64,000 nt of DNA from Verrucomicrobiota bacterium (lineage in GTDB: Bacteria > Verrucomicrobiota > Verrucomicrobiia > Limisphaerales > DSYF01), in assembly GCA_025457615.1 (NCBI GenBank), contig JALOTZ010000004.1, forward strand, positions 1 through 64,000, written 5' to 3'. A program made the translations under genes and the position numbers. Below are positions 43,711-54,287 of this stretch, one piece after another; position 1 is the first letter of the stretch; each line of letters starts with the position of its first letter. Below the pieces are notes generated by a model, which was not told the origin of the DNA, searched no databases, and saw only the letters and a list, made by a program, of their open reading frames with translations.

Positions 43711-45783
43711 TCATCCAAGCGACTGCCGCAGGGCCGCGAACATGCTCTTGCCGGACTCGATGCTGACGGGTTTGGCCTCGCGTTCGGAGGCGTGTTGGAC
43801 CAGGTCTTCGGGGATGTGCTGGAGGAATTGCGAGGGGTGGCCGTGGACGGGTTGGCCGTATTGCTTGCGGGAGCGGCAATGACTGAGCGTCAAGCACTCC
43901 TGGGCGCGGGTGACCGCCACGTAGAACAGGCGGCGTTCCTCGTCCAGGGTGTTCTCCTCCTTGGAGCGGGAGTGGGGCAGGAGGCCCTCTTCGAGGCCCA
44001 CCACGTACACGTGGGGGAACTCGAGTCCCTTGCAACTGTGCATCGTGATCAGTGTGACCTGGTCGGTCTTCGTGTCCTCCTCCTCGTCCCGCTCGGCGTC
44101 CAGAACCACGTCCTCGAGGAACCGTTCGAGCCGTTCCTGGGGCGTCTGCCCGGCGAAGCGGTCTCCGTCCAGGTCCGCGATCAGATCCTTGAGATTCATC
44201 ACACGGCTCTCGGCATTCTCGGTGTCCTTCTCGATCCGGCGCAACTCGTTGAAATAGCCGATCTCGTCCAGGAATCGCGCGGCCCAGTCTTGCAGGGCGG
44301 TGGGGTGGTCGGCTGGTCCGGGTTCGTGCAAGGCTGCGCGCGTGCGGTTGACGAACCCGACAAACTCCTCGATGCATTCCCGGGCCCGGGCCGCAAGGGC
44401 GGCGACCACGGTGGGATCCGTCATGGTGCTGAACACGGAGTGATGATGCGCCTGGCTCTCGGCGAGCAGTTTCTGCAGCGTGGCGTCGCTCAGGCCCCGC
44501 GCGGGGACATTGGCAATGCGCAACAGGCTGGCGTCGTCGTGCGGGTTGAGAAAGAGCTTCAGGTAGGCCAGGAGATCGCGGATTTCGCGCCGGTCGAAGA
44601 AGCTTTGGCCGCCGACCACGCGGTAGCGGATTCGCGCCTGGCGCAGGGCGGTTTCCAGCGGACGCGACTGTTGATTGGTGCGGAACAGGATCGCCTGTGA
44701 ACCCCAGGGCACCCGCCGGGCCATCCGCTGGAACTCGATCTCCTCGACAATTCCCTCGGCTTCGTGCGTGTCCGTGTCGAAAGTCTGGAAAGTGATGGGC
44801 TCGCCCCGGCCCTTGGCCGACCAGAGCGTCTTCCCGCGGCGGCGGACGTTGTGCCGGATGATGGCGTTGGCGGCGTCAAGGATGGTGGTGGTGGAACGAT
44901 AATTCTGCTCCAGCTTGATCACCTTCACCTCGGGGTAATGCTTCTCCATGTCCAGCAGGTGGGCGATTTCCGCCCCGCGCCAGCCGTAGATGCTCTGGTC
45001 GTCGTCGCCGACCACGCAGAGGTTGCGGTGCTGGGAGGTCAGGGCGTGGACGAGCTCGAACTGGGCGCCATTGGTGTCCTGGTACTCGTCCACCATCACG
45101 TACTGATAACGCTCGCGGCAGGTTTCGAGCGCGTCCGGATGCTCGCGAAACACCCGGAGGGTCAGCAGGATCAGATCGTCGAAATCGACCGCATTGCACG
45201 CCTTGAGGGCCGACGCATACCGCTCGCGGACATGGTCCAGCATGGCGGCCACTTTGTCCTGGGGGTTGAAGGCCTGGGAAGCGGGATTGTTCTTGGAGCG
45301 GCTGAGCAGGGCGAGGACGTCCGCTGGATCCACCTTGTCGGCCCTGCTGGCGATCTGGGCCAGGACCCGTTTCATGGTGCTGAGCTGGTCGCTTTCGTCG
45401 TAGATCACGAAGTTGCGCTTGTAACCGAGCCGATGGATGTGCTGGCGCAGGATCCGGACGCAGAGGGAATGGAAGGTGCAGATCGTGGGGCGGGAGGGGT
45501 GTGGCGTGTTGCGTGTTGCGTCATCAGCGTTGCGTGGTGCGTGGTACGCGCGGGATTTGGGAAGGAGGGTGCGGACGCGTTCCTGCATTTCACGCGCGGC
45601 TTTGTTGGTGAAGGTGACCGCCAGGATGTGGTCCGGCGCGATTCCCTTGCGGATGAGGTGAGCGATGCGGAAGGTGATGACGCGGGTCTTGCCTGTGCCC
45701 GCGCCGGCCAGGATCAGCACCGGGCCGCGGAGGGTTTCCACCGCCTGGCGTTGTTGCGGATTGAGCGTGTGCAGGTCGAGCAC
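43711..45783 (-). CDS. UvrD/Rep/PcrA-type superfamily 1 DNA helicase
   Basis: This 690-residue 3'-5' helicase has motif I LAGAGTGKTRVITFRIAHLI, Ia AVTFTNKAAREMQERV, II MVDEYQDTN, III VVGDDDQSIYGWRGAE, IV LEQNYRS, V MTIHSCKGLEFPHVYVVGLE-like (LITMHSCKGLEFPHVYVVGL) and VI YVAVTRAQECLTLS. It works in repair and replication restart. A ~22-residue insertion (RAYHAPRNADDATRNTPHPS...) before TICTFHSLCVRILR is coded by the GTTGCGT-rich DNA at 45501-45552. It is shorter at the C-terminus than classical UvrD. It is divergent from the DUF309 gene. Confidence 0.92.
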   Translation of the reverse strand: MLDLHTLNPQQRQAVETLRGPVLILAGAGTGKTRVITFRIAHLIRKGIAPDHILAVTFTNKAAREMQERVRTLLPKSRAYHAPRNADDATRNTPHPSRPTICTFHSLCVRILRQHIHRLGYKRNFVIYDESDQLSTMKRVLAQIASRADKVDPADVLALLSRSKNNPASQAFNPQDKVAAMLDHVRERYASALKACNAVDFDDLILLTLRVFREHPDALETCRERYQYVMVDEYQDTNGAQFELVHALTSQHRNLCVVGDDDQSIYGWRGAEIAHLLDMEKHYPEVKVIKLEQNYRSTTTILDAANAIIRHNVRRRGKTLWSAKGRGEPITFQTFDTDTHEAEGIVEEIEFQRMARRVPWGSQAILFRTNQQSRPLETALRQARIRYRVVGGQSFFDRREIRDLLAYLKLFLNPHDDASLLRIANVPARGLSDATLQKLLAESQAHHHSVFSTMTDPTVVAALAARARECIEEFVGFVNRTRAALHEPGPADHPTALQDWAARFLDEIGYFNELRRIEKDTENAESRVMNLKDLIADLDGDRFAGQTPQERLERFLEDVVLDAERDEEEDTKTDQVTLITMHSCKGLEFPHVYVVGLEEGLLPHSRSKEENTLDEERRLFYVAVTRAQECLTLSHCRSRKQYGQPVHGHPSQFLQHIPEDLVQHASEREAKPVSIESGKSMFAALRQSLG

Positions 45784-45860
45784 GGGCGGCGGAGTTTAGT
45801 CCAGGAAGCGTCCGAGGCAAGCGGTTTGCCGATTGGCCAAAACGGGGTAGGGTCCCGGGC

Positions 45861-46280
45861 GTGACGCACAAGAGCGACAGGATTGCCGGGCGGGTGGCCG
45901 GGTTTGGGGGGCGCGGATTGGATGCCCGGTACCTGGGTTATTTCGATTGTTTCAATCGGGAGTTGTTTTACGAGGCCCACGAGGTGTTGGAGGATCTGTG
46001 GTTGTTGGACCGGCAAGGGGCGGACGGGGATTTCTACAAGGGCCTCATTCAGCTGGCAGGGGCTTTTGTGCATCTGCAGAAGGGCCGGATGCCGCCCTGC
46101 ACCGCCTTGCTGCAATTGGCCGCTCGCAACCTCGGGCGTTACCCGGTGTGGCACCACCAGTTGGACCTGCGGGCTGTGCTGGAGATGATACGGGAGTGGG
46201 AAAGCCGGGTTGAATCCGCGCGGGCGGGCGCGCTGGTTCCTGCGGGCTGGCGCTATCCGAAGCTTGCGCTGGGGTCCTGA
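45861..46280 (+). CDS. DUF309 domain-containing protein
   Basis: This 139-residue helical protein with a GTG start has the DUF309 motifs: ELFYEAHEVLEDLWLLDRQG (the E-x-H-E-x-x-E-x-x-W block) and FYKGLIQLAGAFVHLQKGRM. The function of the family is unknown. It stands alone between the helicase and ilvE. Confidence 0.85.
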   Translation: MTHKSDRIAGRVAGFGGRGLDARYLGYFDCFNRELFYEAHEVLEDLWLLDRQGADGDFYKGLIQLAGAFVHLQKGRMPPCTALLQLAARNLGRYPVWHHQLDLRAVLEMIREWESRVESARAGALVPAGWRYPKLALGS

Positions 46281-46474
46281 GGCCGGCTGCGCAAGGCTGG
46301 CTGCCCGATCGGGCCTGGATGCGAGGCTCTGCGGGTGACAGCCCGGGCGCGGGGTCAGTGGCCGCATTCACCTTGGCCGGCGGTCCTCGCAGGTCGCTTT
46401 CTTCGCGGGCGAGTTGGGGCTTTGGAGGTTGCTATTGGCAGAGCCCGTTTCATAAGCTGGCGGGGTCTTTTCGA

Positions 46475-47347
46475 ATGAAGGTTTATATTGACGGTCAATT
46501 CTACGCTGAGCGTGACGCCAAGATCTCGGTGTTCGATCATGGGCTGTTGTACGGGGACGGGATTTTTGAAGGCATCCGGGCCTACAATGGGCGCGTGTTC
46601 AAGTTGGACGAGCATATCGAGCGGCTGTTCTGTTCCGCGCAGGCGTTGCTGCTGAAGATTCCACTGTCACGGGCGGCGATCAGCCGGGCGGTGGTCGAGA
46701 CCTGCCGGGTCAACCGGGTGCGGGACGGCTACGTCCGGCTGGTGGTGACGCGCGGTCCGGGGACGCTGGGGTTGAACCCGAATCGTTGCAAGAAAGCGTC
46801 GGTCATCATCATCGCCGGCAAGATCCAGTTGTATCCCAAGTCCTATTATGAGCACGGCCTGGACATCATCACCGTGCCCACGGTTCGCAACCTCCACAGC
46901 GCGCTCAATCCGGCCATCAAGTCCCTGAACTATCTGAACAACATCCTGGCCAAGATCGAGGCGAACAACGCCGGGTGCGAGGAGGCCGTGATGCTGAATT
47001 CCGAGGGATTCGTGGCCGAATGCACGGGGGACAACCTCTTCATACTCAAGGGAGGCCGGCTGATCACGCCGCCGCTGTATGCCGGGGCGCTTTACGGGAT
47101 CACCCGCGCCACGGTCATGGACCTGGCCCGCGAGGCGGGTCTGCCGGTCGAGGAGTCGAACCTCACGCGTTACGACCTTTTCAACGCCGAGGAATGCTTT
47201 TTGACAGGCACGGGGGCTGAGTTGGTGCCGGTGGTGAAGATTGACGGACGCGTGATTGGGTCGGGTCGGCCCGGACGCATCACGCGCAGGCTGGTCGCAG
47301 ACTACCACGCCTTGACGCAGATTTCCGGGGAGCCGATATACCGGTAG
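46475..47347 (+). CDS. ilvE: Branched-chain amino acid aminotransferase
   Basis: This 290-residue fold-type IV PLP enzyme interconverts Val/Leu/Ile and their 2-oxo acids. It has KISVFDHGLLYGDGIFEGIR, the Lys block NPAIKSLNYLNNILAKIEAN, EEAVMLNSEGFVAECTGDNL and ITRATVMDLAREAGLPVEES. D-amino-acid aminotransferase or aminodeoxychorismate lyase is possible in this fold, but the pattern best fits IlvE. The ATG at 46475 follows the family start; the upstream in-frame region is not coding-like. It lies 5 bp upstream of mcsA. Confidence 0.9.
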   Translation: MKVYIDGQFYAERDAKISVFDHGLLYGDGIFEGIRAYNGRVFKLDEHIERLFCSAQALLLKIPLSRAAISRAVVETCRVNRVRDGYVRLVVTRGPGTLGLNPNRCKKASVIIIAGKIQLYPKSYYEHGLDIITVPTVRNLHSALNPAIKSLNYLNNILAKIEANNAGCEEAVMLNSEGFVAECTGDNLFILKGGRLITPPLYAGALYGITRATVMDLAREAGLPVEESNLTRYDLFNAEECFLTGTGAELVPVVKIDGRVIGSGRPGRITRRLVADYHALTQISGEPIYR

Positions 47348-47352
47348 GAGCC

Positions 47353-47874
47353 ATGTTGTGCTGCGTTTGCAAAGAGCGGGAAGCCACCGTGCATCTCACC
47401 CAGATTGCGGGTGAGCATATCCAGAAGGTGGATCTCTGCGAGGAATGCGCCAAGGAAAAGGGCGTCAATGATCCGGCGGCATTCTCGCTGGCCGATCTCC
47501 TCCTGGGTTTGGGCGCTTCCCAGGAAGTCGAACGGGCTTCCGGAGATCAGGAATCCGCCTGCCCGGTGTGTGGTTTTACGCACTCCGACTTCAAGAAGAC
47601 GGGCCGGCTGGGCTGCCCGGCTTGCTACGATCATTTCTCGGACGGCCTGACCGCCTTGTTGAAGTCCATGCACAAGGGGGTGCGCCATATGGGCAAGGTG
47701 CCAGCCCGGTTCAAGCAGCGTAAGCAGGCCATCGACACCACCGACCGGCTCAAGACCCTGCAGCGCGACCTGGCCAAGGCCATTGAGCAGGAAAAGTTTG
47801 AATGGGCGGCCGAGTTGCGTGACGAGATCAAGGCGCTTTCAGCCGGGCAACCGGGATCGGAGCCCGCCTCGTGA
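47353..47874 (+). CDS. mcsA: Protein-arginine kinase activator McsA
   Basis: This 173-residue zinc protein activates McsB. It has four Cys pairs: CCVCKEREATVHL, DLCEECAKEKG, CPVCGFTHSDF and GCPACYDHF. A C-terminal UVR motif (AKAIEQEKFEWAAELRDEIK) follows. The layout is that of McsA from Firmicutes. It is followed by mcsB with a 4-bp GTGA overlap. Confidence 0.9.
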   Translation: MLCCVCKEREATVHLTQIAGEHIQKVDLCEECAKEKGVNDPAAFSLADLLLGLGASQEVERASGDQESACPVCGFTHSDFKKTGRLGCPACYDHFSDGLTALLKSMHKGVRHMGKVPARFKQRKQAIDTTDRLKTLQRDLAKAIEQEKFEWAAELRDEIKALSAGQPGSEPAS

Positions 47875-48992
47875 AAAGGAGCGTGCAGGATTTTTTGGCG
47901 CCCCCCTCGGAGGTGGCCCGCCGGCGGGGGCCGGAGGACCAGATCGTCCTTTCAAGCCGGGTGCGGCTGGCCAGGAACCTTGCGGGCTGCCCGTTCCCCG
48001 GGACTTCCCGCAAGGATCAGCGTCAAGGGGTGCTCGACACCATTCGCCCCGCCGTGGAATCCCTGCCGTTGATGAGGGACGGTTTTGCCACGGCGATGGA
48101 CGAGTTGAGCGCGCTGGACAAGACCATCCTGGTGGAGCGCCATTTGATCAGCCGCGAGCACGCCGCCCGGAACGTGGGCAGCGGACTGGTCTTGAGCAAG
48201 GACGAGAGCGTGTGCGTGATGATCAACGAGGAGGATCACCTGCGCATGCAGGCGCTCCTGCCGGGATTTCAGATCAAGCAGGCTTGGAAAATCATTGACG
48301 CGGTGGACACCGAGATCGAGGGCTCCCTCAACTATGCTTTCAGCCCGACTCTGGGCTTTCTTACCGCCTGCCCAACCAATCTCGGCACGGCGATTCGTGT
48401 CAGCGCCATGCTCCATCTGCCGGGCCTGGTGCTGTCCGACCAGATCAACGCCATCATCCAGTCCGTAAACAAGCTTGGGTTGGCCGTGCGCGGTTTGTAT
48501 GGGGAAGGCACCGAGGCGCTGGGCAACATCTTCCAGGTTTCCAACCAGATGACGCTGGGCGAAGCGGAATCCAGCATCATCGAGCGCTTGGAGAAGGTGC
48601 TCAAGCAGATCATCCATCACGAGCAGAATGCCCGTGAAACGTTGCTCGAACGTTCTCCCAAGACGGTGTATAATCACATCGGCAGGGCCTACGGAGTGCT
48701 GGCCAACGCGCACAGCATCTCGTCGAAGGAAACCATGAACCTGCTGTCGTTCATGCGGTTGGGGCTGGAGCTGGGGGTGTTCCCCGGGGTGGAGCGGGCT
48801 GTGGTTGACGAGTTGTTCATGGTGACGCAGCCTGCTCACCTGCAACGGTTGAAGGGGGGCGGGCGGCTTAGTGGCGAGGAACGTGACGTGCTGCGAGCAG
48901 ACATGCTGAGACAGCAACTGAAGGACGTGAAACGTCCGGCAATGATCGTTCCGCCCGCCCGCCAGGACGACGGTTCGGACAAGAACACATGA
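47871..48992 (+). CDS. mcsB: Protein arginine kinase McsB
   Basis: McsB phosphorylates Arg residues on proteins and marks them for ClpC-ClpP. The 373-residue protein has the phosphagen-kinase fold: SSRVRLARNLAGCPFPG, the phosphate-binding HLISREHAAR segment, NEEDHLRMQALLPGF and the signature TACPTNLGTAIRVSAMLHLP with the conserved Cys. VSNQMTLGEAESSIIERLEK follows. The GTG start overlaps the mcsA stop. CtsR, the usual regulator partner in Firmicutes, is absent from the cluster. Confidence 0.92.
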   Translation: MKRSVQDFLAPPSEVARRRGPEDQIVLSSRVRLARNLAGCPFPGTSRKDQRQGVLDTIRPAVESLPLMRDGFATAMDELSALDKTILVERHLISREHAARNVGSGLVLSKDESVCVMINEEDHLRMQALLPGFQIKQAWKIIDAVDTEIEGSLNYAFSPTLGFLTACPTNLGTAIRVSAMLHLPGLVLSDQINAIIQSVNKLGLAVRGLYGEGTEALGNIFQVSNQMTLGEAESSIIERLEKVLKQIIHHEQNARETLLERSPKTVYNHIGRAYGVLANAHSISSKETMNLLSFMRLGLELGVFPGVERAVVDELFMVTQPAHLQRLKGGGRLSGEERDVLRADMLRQQLKDVKRPAMIVPPARQDDGSDKNT

Positions 48993-49004
48993 TAGCGAGG
49001 CTGT

Positions 49005-51497
49005 ATGAGTGATGAAGCCATGAGCAATTTCACCCCGCGCGCCCAGCAGGTGCTGGCGCTGGCGCGCAAGGAGGCGGACCGGTTCAACCATAATTTCATT
49101 GGCACCGAGCACCTGTTGCTGGGCCTGATCAAGCTCGGCCAGGGCGTGGCGGTCAATGTGCTCCAGCGCATGGGCCTGGACCTCGACACGGTTCGCCTTG
49201 AGGTCGAGAAGCAGGTGGGGACGGGTCCGGACCAGAAGATGATTGGGAACATTCCCTACACGCCCCGGGTGAAGAAGGTGCTGGCGCTGGCCGCCAAGGA
49301 AGCCAAGGCCCTGAACCACACCTACGTGGGCACCGAACACATCCTGCTGGGATTGCTCCGCGAGGGCGACGGCGTTGCCGCCCGGGTGCTCAAGAGCCTG
49401 GATATCGACATCGAAGCCTGCCGCCAGGAGACCTTGCGCGAGCTGGATCCCAATTTTGCCGGGTCGGAGGAGCCGCCGGAAGGCGTGGAGAAGGTCACTC
49501 CCGGCGAGAAGAAAGGCGAGGTTCGCACCCCGGCCCTGAAAGCGTTCGGCCGCGACCTCACCGAGATCGCGCGCAAGGGCGAGATGGACCCGGTCATCGG
49601 GCGCAAGAACGAGATCGAACGTGTGATTCAGATCCTGTGCCGTCGCACGAAGAACAATCCGGTTCTGCTGGGCGAGGCTGGGGTGGGCAAGACGGCGATC
49701 GTGGAGGGGTTGGCCCAGGAAATCGCGGCCGGCAACGTGCCGGAGATCCTCTTGCAGAAACGGGTGGTGACCCTGGACCTGGCGTTGATGGTGGCCGGGA
49801 CCAAGTATCGCGGCCAGTTCGAGGAGCGTATCAAGGCCGTCATGGACGAGATCCGGCGGGCCAAGAACGTCATCCTGTTCATCGACGAGTTGCACACGAT
49901 TGTCGGGGCTGGATCGGCGGAAGGCACCATGGACGCCTCGAACATCATCAAGCCCGCGCTCAGCCGCGGCGAGATGCAGTGCATCGGCGCCACCACGCTC
50001 AACGAATATCGCAAGTACATCGAAAAGGACGCCGCGCTCGAACGCCGCTTCCAGTCCGTGAAGGTGGATCCGCCCTCCCTCGATGAGGCCGTGCTGATTC
50101 TCAAGGGGTTGCGTCCCAAGTACGAGGACCATCACCGGGTGGAGTTCACCGACCGTTCGATCGAGTCGGCCGTGAAGCTCTCCGACCGCTACATCACGGA
50201 CCGATTTTTGCCGGACAAAGCCATCGACCTGATGGATGAGGCGGGATCCCGCGCCCGGATTGGCACCATGACCCGGCCGCCGGAGATCAAGGCCTTGGAG
50301 GCTGAAATCGAGGAGATCAAGGCCCGGAAGGAGAAATCGATCAAGAACCAGGACTTTGAAGGCGCCGCCGCCATGCGCGACAGCGAGAAGCAGGCGCGGG
50401 AGAGGCTCGAAAAGGTGCTGGCGGATTGGCGCACCAATCGCGAGGAAAAGCGGGTGACGGTGGACGAGGAGGAGATCCTCCAGGTGGTCTCCAAGTGGAC
50501 GGGGATTCCGCTCAGCCGGATGGAGAAGACCGAGGCCCAACGCCTGCTGGCGGTCGAAGAGGAGATGTCCAAGGTGGTCATCGGCCAGCGCGACGCGGTC
50601 GCCGCCCTGTGCAAGGCCTTGCGCCGGTCCCGGGCGGACCTGAAGGATCCGCGCCGTCCGATTGGCACGTTTGCGCTGCTGGGGCCCACGGGCGTGGGCA
50701 AGACACTATTGGCCAAGACCCTGGCGGAGCAGATGTTTGGCGATGCCAAGGCGTTGATCCAGCTCGACATGAGCGAGTACATGGAGAAGTTCAACGTCTC
50801 CCGGTTGGTGGGGTCACCTCCGGGTTACGTGGGCTATGAGGAAGGCGGCCAGCTCACCGAGGCGGTGCGGCGCCGGCCCTATTCCGTGGTGCTTTTTGAC
50901 GAGATCGAGAAGGCGCACCCGGACGTCTGGAACATGCTCTTGCAGATTCTCGAGGAGGGTAAACTGACGGACAGCGTGGGCCGGGTGGTGAACTTCCGGA
51001 ACACGATCATCCTCATGACTTCCAATGTGGGTTCGGACACCATTCGCAAGCAGGGCACCATGGGGTTTGCCAGTGCGTCCGACGAGACGAGTTACGAGAG
51101 GATGCGGGAGCGCATTCTGGACGAGGCCAAGCGCACCTTCCGGCCCGAGTTTCTGAACCGGCTGGATGACGTTCTGGTTTTCCGCTCGTTGAACAAGCCG
51201 GACCTGGTCGAGATCCTCGGCCTCGAGGTGGCCAAAGTCATGAGCCGCCTCAAGGCGCGCAATATCCGTCTGGAGCTGGACGCCACGGCCAAGGACTTTC
51301 TGGTGGAGAAGGGATACGATCCCGCCTATGGCGCCCGCCCGATGCGGCGCGCGGTCGAGCGGTATCTCGAGGATCCGCTGGCGGAGGAGTTGCTCCGGGG
51401 CGTGCTTCACGACGGTGATCCCATCCAGGTGGTGGCGCAGGAAGGCAAACTCGTCTTTCGCCAGGAAGCTGCCGCTGCAGGGGCGCTTTCCAGCTAG
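49005..51497 (+). CDS. clpC: AAA+ unfoldase ClpC
   Basis: This 830-residue Hsp100 protein feeds substrates, including pArg-marked ones, to ClpP. Two Clp N-terminal repeats (about 5-150: [31 protein letters not shown]) are followed by AAA1 with [20 protein letters not shown]. The UVR-type middle region [20 protein letters not shown] distinguishes ClpC from ClpA/B. AAA2 contains [20 protein letters not shown]. It lies 12 bp after mcsB. A start at codon 6 (49020) is also possible. Confidence 0.94.
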   Translation: MSDEAMSNFTPRAQQVLALARKEADRFNHNFIGTEHLLLGLIKLGQGVAVNVLQRMGLDLDTVRLEVEKQVGTGPDQKMIGNIPYTPRVKKVLALAAKEAKALNHTYVGTEHILLGLLREGDGVAARVLKSLDIDIEACRQETLRELDPNFAGSEEPPEGVEKVTPGEKKGEVRTPALKAFGRDLTEIARKGEMDPVIGRKNEIERVIQILCRRTKNNPVLLGEAGVGKTAIVEGLAQEIAAGNVPEILLQKRVVTLDLALMVAGTKYRGQFEERIKAVMDEIRRAKNVILFIDELHTIVGAGSAEGTMDASNIIKPALSRGEMQCIGATTLNEYRKYIEKDAALERRFQSVKVDPPSLDEAVLILKGLRPKYEDHHRVEFTDRSIESAVKLSDRYITDRFLPDKAIDLMDEAGSRARIGTMTRPPEIKALEAEIEEIKARKEKSIKNQDFEGAAAMRDSEKQARERLEKVLADWRTNREEKRVTVDEEEILQVVSKWTGIPLSRMEKTEAQRLLAVEEEMSKVVIGQRDAVAALCKALRRSRADLKDPRRPIGTFALLGPTGVGKTLLAKTLAEQMFGDAKALIQLDMSEYMEKFNVSRLVGSPPGYVGYEEGGQLTEAVRRRPYSVVLFDEIEKAHPDVWNMLLQILEEGKLTDSVGRVVNFRNTIILMTSNVGSDTIRKQGTMGFASASDETSYERMRERILDEAKRTFRPEFLNRLDDVLVFRSLNKPDLVEILGLEVAKVMSRLKARNIRLELDATAKDFLVEKGYDPAYGARPMRRAVERYLEDPLAEELLRGVLHDGDPIQVVAQEGKLVFRQEAAAAGALSS

Positions 51498-51523
51498 CCT
51501 GGACATTTCCCGCCAAAGCCCTG

Positions 51524-52498
51524 ATGCGAACCGGACCTGAACTGATCAAAGCCACCAAGCCGTTTGCGGTTGATTCCACGGCGCGGAGCTGGTGGTACGT
51601 CCTCTCGACAGCCGCCTTGCTGGCCGGTGCGCTGACTGGGACGCTGTGGGACGTGCCTTGGGGAGTCCGGCTTTTCTTCAGTGTGCTGGCCGGCCTTCTG
51701 GTCCTGCGCCTGTTCGTCATCTACCATGACCAGCAACATCATGCGATCCTGCCCCGGTCGCGGGTGGCGGAGGTGTTGATGCGGGTTTTCGGGGTTCTGG
51801 CGTTGAGTCCCAGCAGCGTCTGGCGCAGTTCCCACAACTACCATCACAATCACAATTCCAAGCTGCGCAGCGCCCATATCGGGTCCTTCCCCGTCATGAC
51901 CAAGGCGCAGTACCTGAAGTCAAGCCCTGGCGAGCGCCGGTTGTATCTCTTCACCCGCCACCCGCTGACCATCCTGTTCGGCTACGTCTTCATCTTTCTG
52001 CATGGCATGTGCCTCTATCCCTTCTGGAACACCCCCAAGAAAAGTGTGGATTGCCTGGTGGCCTTGGTGGTGCATGGATTGATCGCCGCCGGGTTGATTC
52101 ATTGGGTTGGCTGGCAGGGATGGGTATTCACCCAGGTGGTTCCGCATTTCGTGGCTTGCGCCATTGGATCCTATCTCTTCTACGCCCAGCACAACTTCCC
52201 CAGCGTGGAGTTCGCTGACAAATCGGGTTGGACCTACGAGAAGGCGGCCTTGGAATCCTCGAGCTTCATGCGGACGGGGCCGATCATGGGATGGTTCACG
52301 GGAAACATCGGCTATCACCACATCCACCACCTCAACGCGCGGATTCCATTCTACCGGCTGCCGGAGGTGCTGCGGGCCTTGCCGGAATTGCAGCAGCCCA
52401 AGACCACCTCGCTTCATCCCCTGGACATTCTCCGTTGTCTGAGGCTCAAGGTCTGGGATGTGGAAGCCCAGCAAATGATGCCCTTGCCGCGGGAATAG
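51524..52498 (+). CDS. Membrane fatty acid desaturase
   Basis: This 324-residue membrane di-iron desaturase has three His boxes: HDQQHH (about residue 69), HNYHHNHN (about 105) and HHIHH (about 265). It has four to five hydrophobic helices (for example [49 protein letters not shown]). It introduces a double bond into acyl chains or a related lipid; the position cannot be told. It is 26 bp after clpC and 17 bp before lpxD, so co-transcription with both is possible. Confidence 0.88.
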   Translation: MRTGPELIKATKPFAVDSTARSWWYVLSTAALLAGALTGTLWDVPWGVRLFFSVLAGLLVLRLFVIYHDQQHHAILPRSRVAEVLMRVFGVLALSPSSVWRSSHNYHHNHNSKLRSAHIGSFPVMTKAQYLKSSPGERRLYLFTRHPLTILFGYVFIFLHGMCLYPFWNTPKKSVDCLVALVVHGLIAAGLIHWVGWQGWVFTQVVPHFVACAIGSYLFYAQHNFPSVEFADKSGWTYEKAALESSSFMRTGPIMGWFTGNIGYHHIHHLNARIPFYRLPEVLRALPELQQPKTTSLHPLDILRCLRLKVWDVEAQQMMPLPRE

Positions 52499-52515
52499 CC
52501 CGCGCCCACCCCTTC

Positions 52516-53544
52516 ATGCCCTATACCGCAGCTGAACTGGCCCAACGATTGGGAGGCGAAATCACGGGAGACGGTTCCGTGATTCTCACCGGATTCGCGG
52601 CCGCCGCAACCGCGCGGCCCGGGGATCTGACGTTCGCCGAGTCGGAATCCTATTTCGCCGCCGCGGAGCAAAGTGCGGCCAGCGCCATTCTGGTGAGCGG
52701 CGACTTCAGCTCCGCCTCGAAGGTCCTTCTCAAGGTGCCCAATCCCCGGGTGGCCATGGCGAAGGTGTTGCCCCTGTTCTTTCCGCCCGACCAGGAACCG
52801 AGCGGCATTCATCCGACCGCGGTCATCGCCGATTCGGCGCAGATCGATCCCTCGGTGCACATCGGCCCTTACTGTGTGGTGGGCGAAGACGTCCGGCTCG
52901 GTGCCCGCTGTGTATTGCTGGGAGGCAATCATGTGCGGAAGCAATGTGTGCTGGGAGAGGACGTGGTCCTACATCCGAACGTGGTTCTGTATCCCGGGAC
53001 ACAGGTGGGCCATCGGGTGATCATCCACGCGGGCACGGTGATTGGCTCCGACGGCTACGGGTATGTGTTCGACGAGGGGCGGCATCGCAAGGTTTTGCAG
53101 TTGGGAACCGTCACCATCCAGGACGACGTCGAAATTGGGGCCAACGCGGCGATTGATCGCGGGGCGCTTGGTCCAACGGTGATTGGTCAGGGAACGAAGA
53201 TCGACAACCTGGTGCATGTGGCGCATAACGTCTCATTCGGGCGCCACAACCTCGTGATGGGCCAATGCGGTTTTGGCGGCAGCACCGAGTTGGGGGATTA
53301 CTGTGTCATCGCTTCGCAGTCCGGAATCGCCGATCATCTGAAACTGGGCCCTCAGGTCACTGTGGGTGCCAAATCGGGAGTCATGCGGGACATCCCTCCC
53401 GGCGGCACGGTGCTGGGGATTCCAGCGCAGCCGGACAAGCAGATGAAACGTCAGTGGATCGCCGTGCAGCAACTGCCGGACTTGATCAAACGCGTGCGTG
53501 AAGCCGAGCGGGAATTGCGTGAGATCCAGGCCAAGCTGGGTTGA
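52516..53544 (+). CDS. lpxD: UDP-3-O-(3-hydroxyacyl)glucosamine N-acyltransferase LpxD
   Basis: LpxD adds the second acyl chain in lipid A synthesis. The 342-residue protein has an N-terminal uridine-binding domain ([16 protein letters not shown] to about 100) and a left-handed beta-helix of hexapeptide repeats (from [20 protein letters not shown]). The catalytic His lies in [16 protein letters not shown], and a C-terminal helix closes the protein (about 310-342). It demonstrates a lipid-A-bearing outer membrane. The ATG at 52516 matches the family start. Confidence 0.94.
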   Translation: MPYTAAELAQRLGGEITGDGSVILTGFAAAATARPGDLTFAESESYFAAAEQSAASAILVSGDFSSASKVLLKVPNPRVAMAKVLPLFFPPDQEPSGIHPTAVIADSAQIDPSVHIGPYCVVGEDVRLGARCVLLGGNHVRKQCVLGEDVVLHPNVVLYPGTQVGHRVIIHAGTVIGSDGYGYVFDEGRHRKVLQLGTVTIQDDVEIGANAAIDRGALGPTVIGQGTKIDNLVHVAHNVSFGRHNLVMGQCGFGGSTELGDYCVIASQSGIADHLKLGPQVTVGAKSGVMRDIPPGGTVLGIPAQPDKQMKRQWIAVQQLPDLIKRVREAERELREIQAKLG

Positions 53545-53651
53545 TGCTCGGGCGATACGGACCGCGAGTCCGTGACGCGCAGCAGTCAGACTCGTTTACG
53601 CGGCCACCATCAGCCTGTCGAGCTTTCGCAGGCGCGGCGGCGCGGGACCGG

Positions 53652-54287
53652 TCACACTTCTTTGGCCTTGAGGAGAGAGGCGCGCACTTGTTCGGTGATC
53701 CGCGCCCATTCGCCGGCGGCGATTTGCTGGGGCGTCGCCAGCCAGGAACCCCCGACGATGAACACCTCCGGCAGGGCCAGGTAGCTGTTCAGGTTGGCGA
53801 GGGTGATGCCGCCGGTGGGACAAAACCGCAGCTTGAAGCTCTTGAAGGGGGCCGCCATGGCCTTGAGTTGGGCGACGCCGCCCGAGGTTTCTGCCGGGAA
53901 AAACTTCTGGCAGAGGCAGCCCAGTTCAATACCGCGCTGGATGTCCGATGGCGTCATCACGCCCGGCATGAACGGAATGTCCCGCTCCTGGAACAGCCGG
54001 ATGATTCGCGCGTCAAGGCCGGGCGCAAGACCGAACTCCACGCCGCAGTCCAGCGCTGACCGCGCTTGATCTGGAGTGATCAGCGTTCCCGCCCCCACGT
54101 GCATGGCCGGCACTTCTTTGCGGATGCGGCGGAGGGATTCCGCCGCCGCCTCGGTGCGGAAGGTCACCTCCAAGGTATCCAATCCACCGTCCATGAGGGC
54201 CTGGGCCAGCGGGACCGCCCGCGCCGGATCCTCAATGGCCAGCACGGGCAGGACCGGTTGCTTCAGGATTTCATCAAGTTGTTTCAT
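53652..54287 (-). CDS. eda: 2-dehydro-3-deoxyphosphogluconate (KDPG) aldolase
   Basis: This 211-residue class I aldolase cleaves KDPG to pyruvate and G3P, or KDPGal. It has PVLPVLAIEDPARAVPLAQA, LEVTFRTEAAAESLRRIRKE, VGAGTLITPDQARSALDCGV, the region with the Schiff-base Lys CQKFFPAETSGG and RFCPTGGITLANLNSYL. It is downstream of korAB on the same strand with an 80-bp gap. Confidence 0.9.
   Translation of the reverse strand: MKQLDEILKQPVLPVLAIEDPARAVPLAQALMDGGLDTLEVTFRTEAAAESLRRIRKEVPAMHVGAGTLITPDQARSALDCGVEFGLAPGLDARIIRLFQERDIPFMPGVMTPSDIQRGIELGCLCQKFFPAETSGGVAQLKAMAAPFKSFKLRFCPTGGITLANLNSYLALPEVFIVGGSWLATPQQIAAGEWARITEQVRASLLKAKEV

Noticed and set aside
47952-50540. 862-codon open frame on the minus strand
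   Set aside because: Antisense to mcsB and clpC, both of which are unmistakable. Product composition is not protein-like.
53545-53651. Terminator between lpxD and eda
   Set aside because: CGGACCGCGAGTCCG can fold, but the stem is 5 bp and no T-run follows on either strand. It may be a decayed R2-type hairpin.
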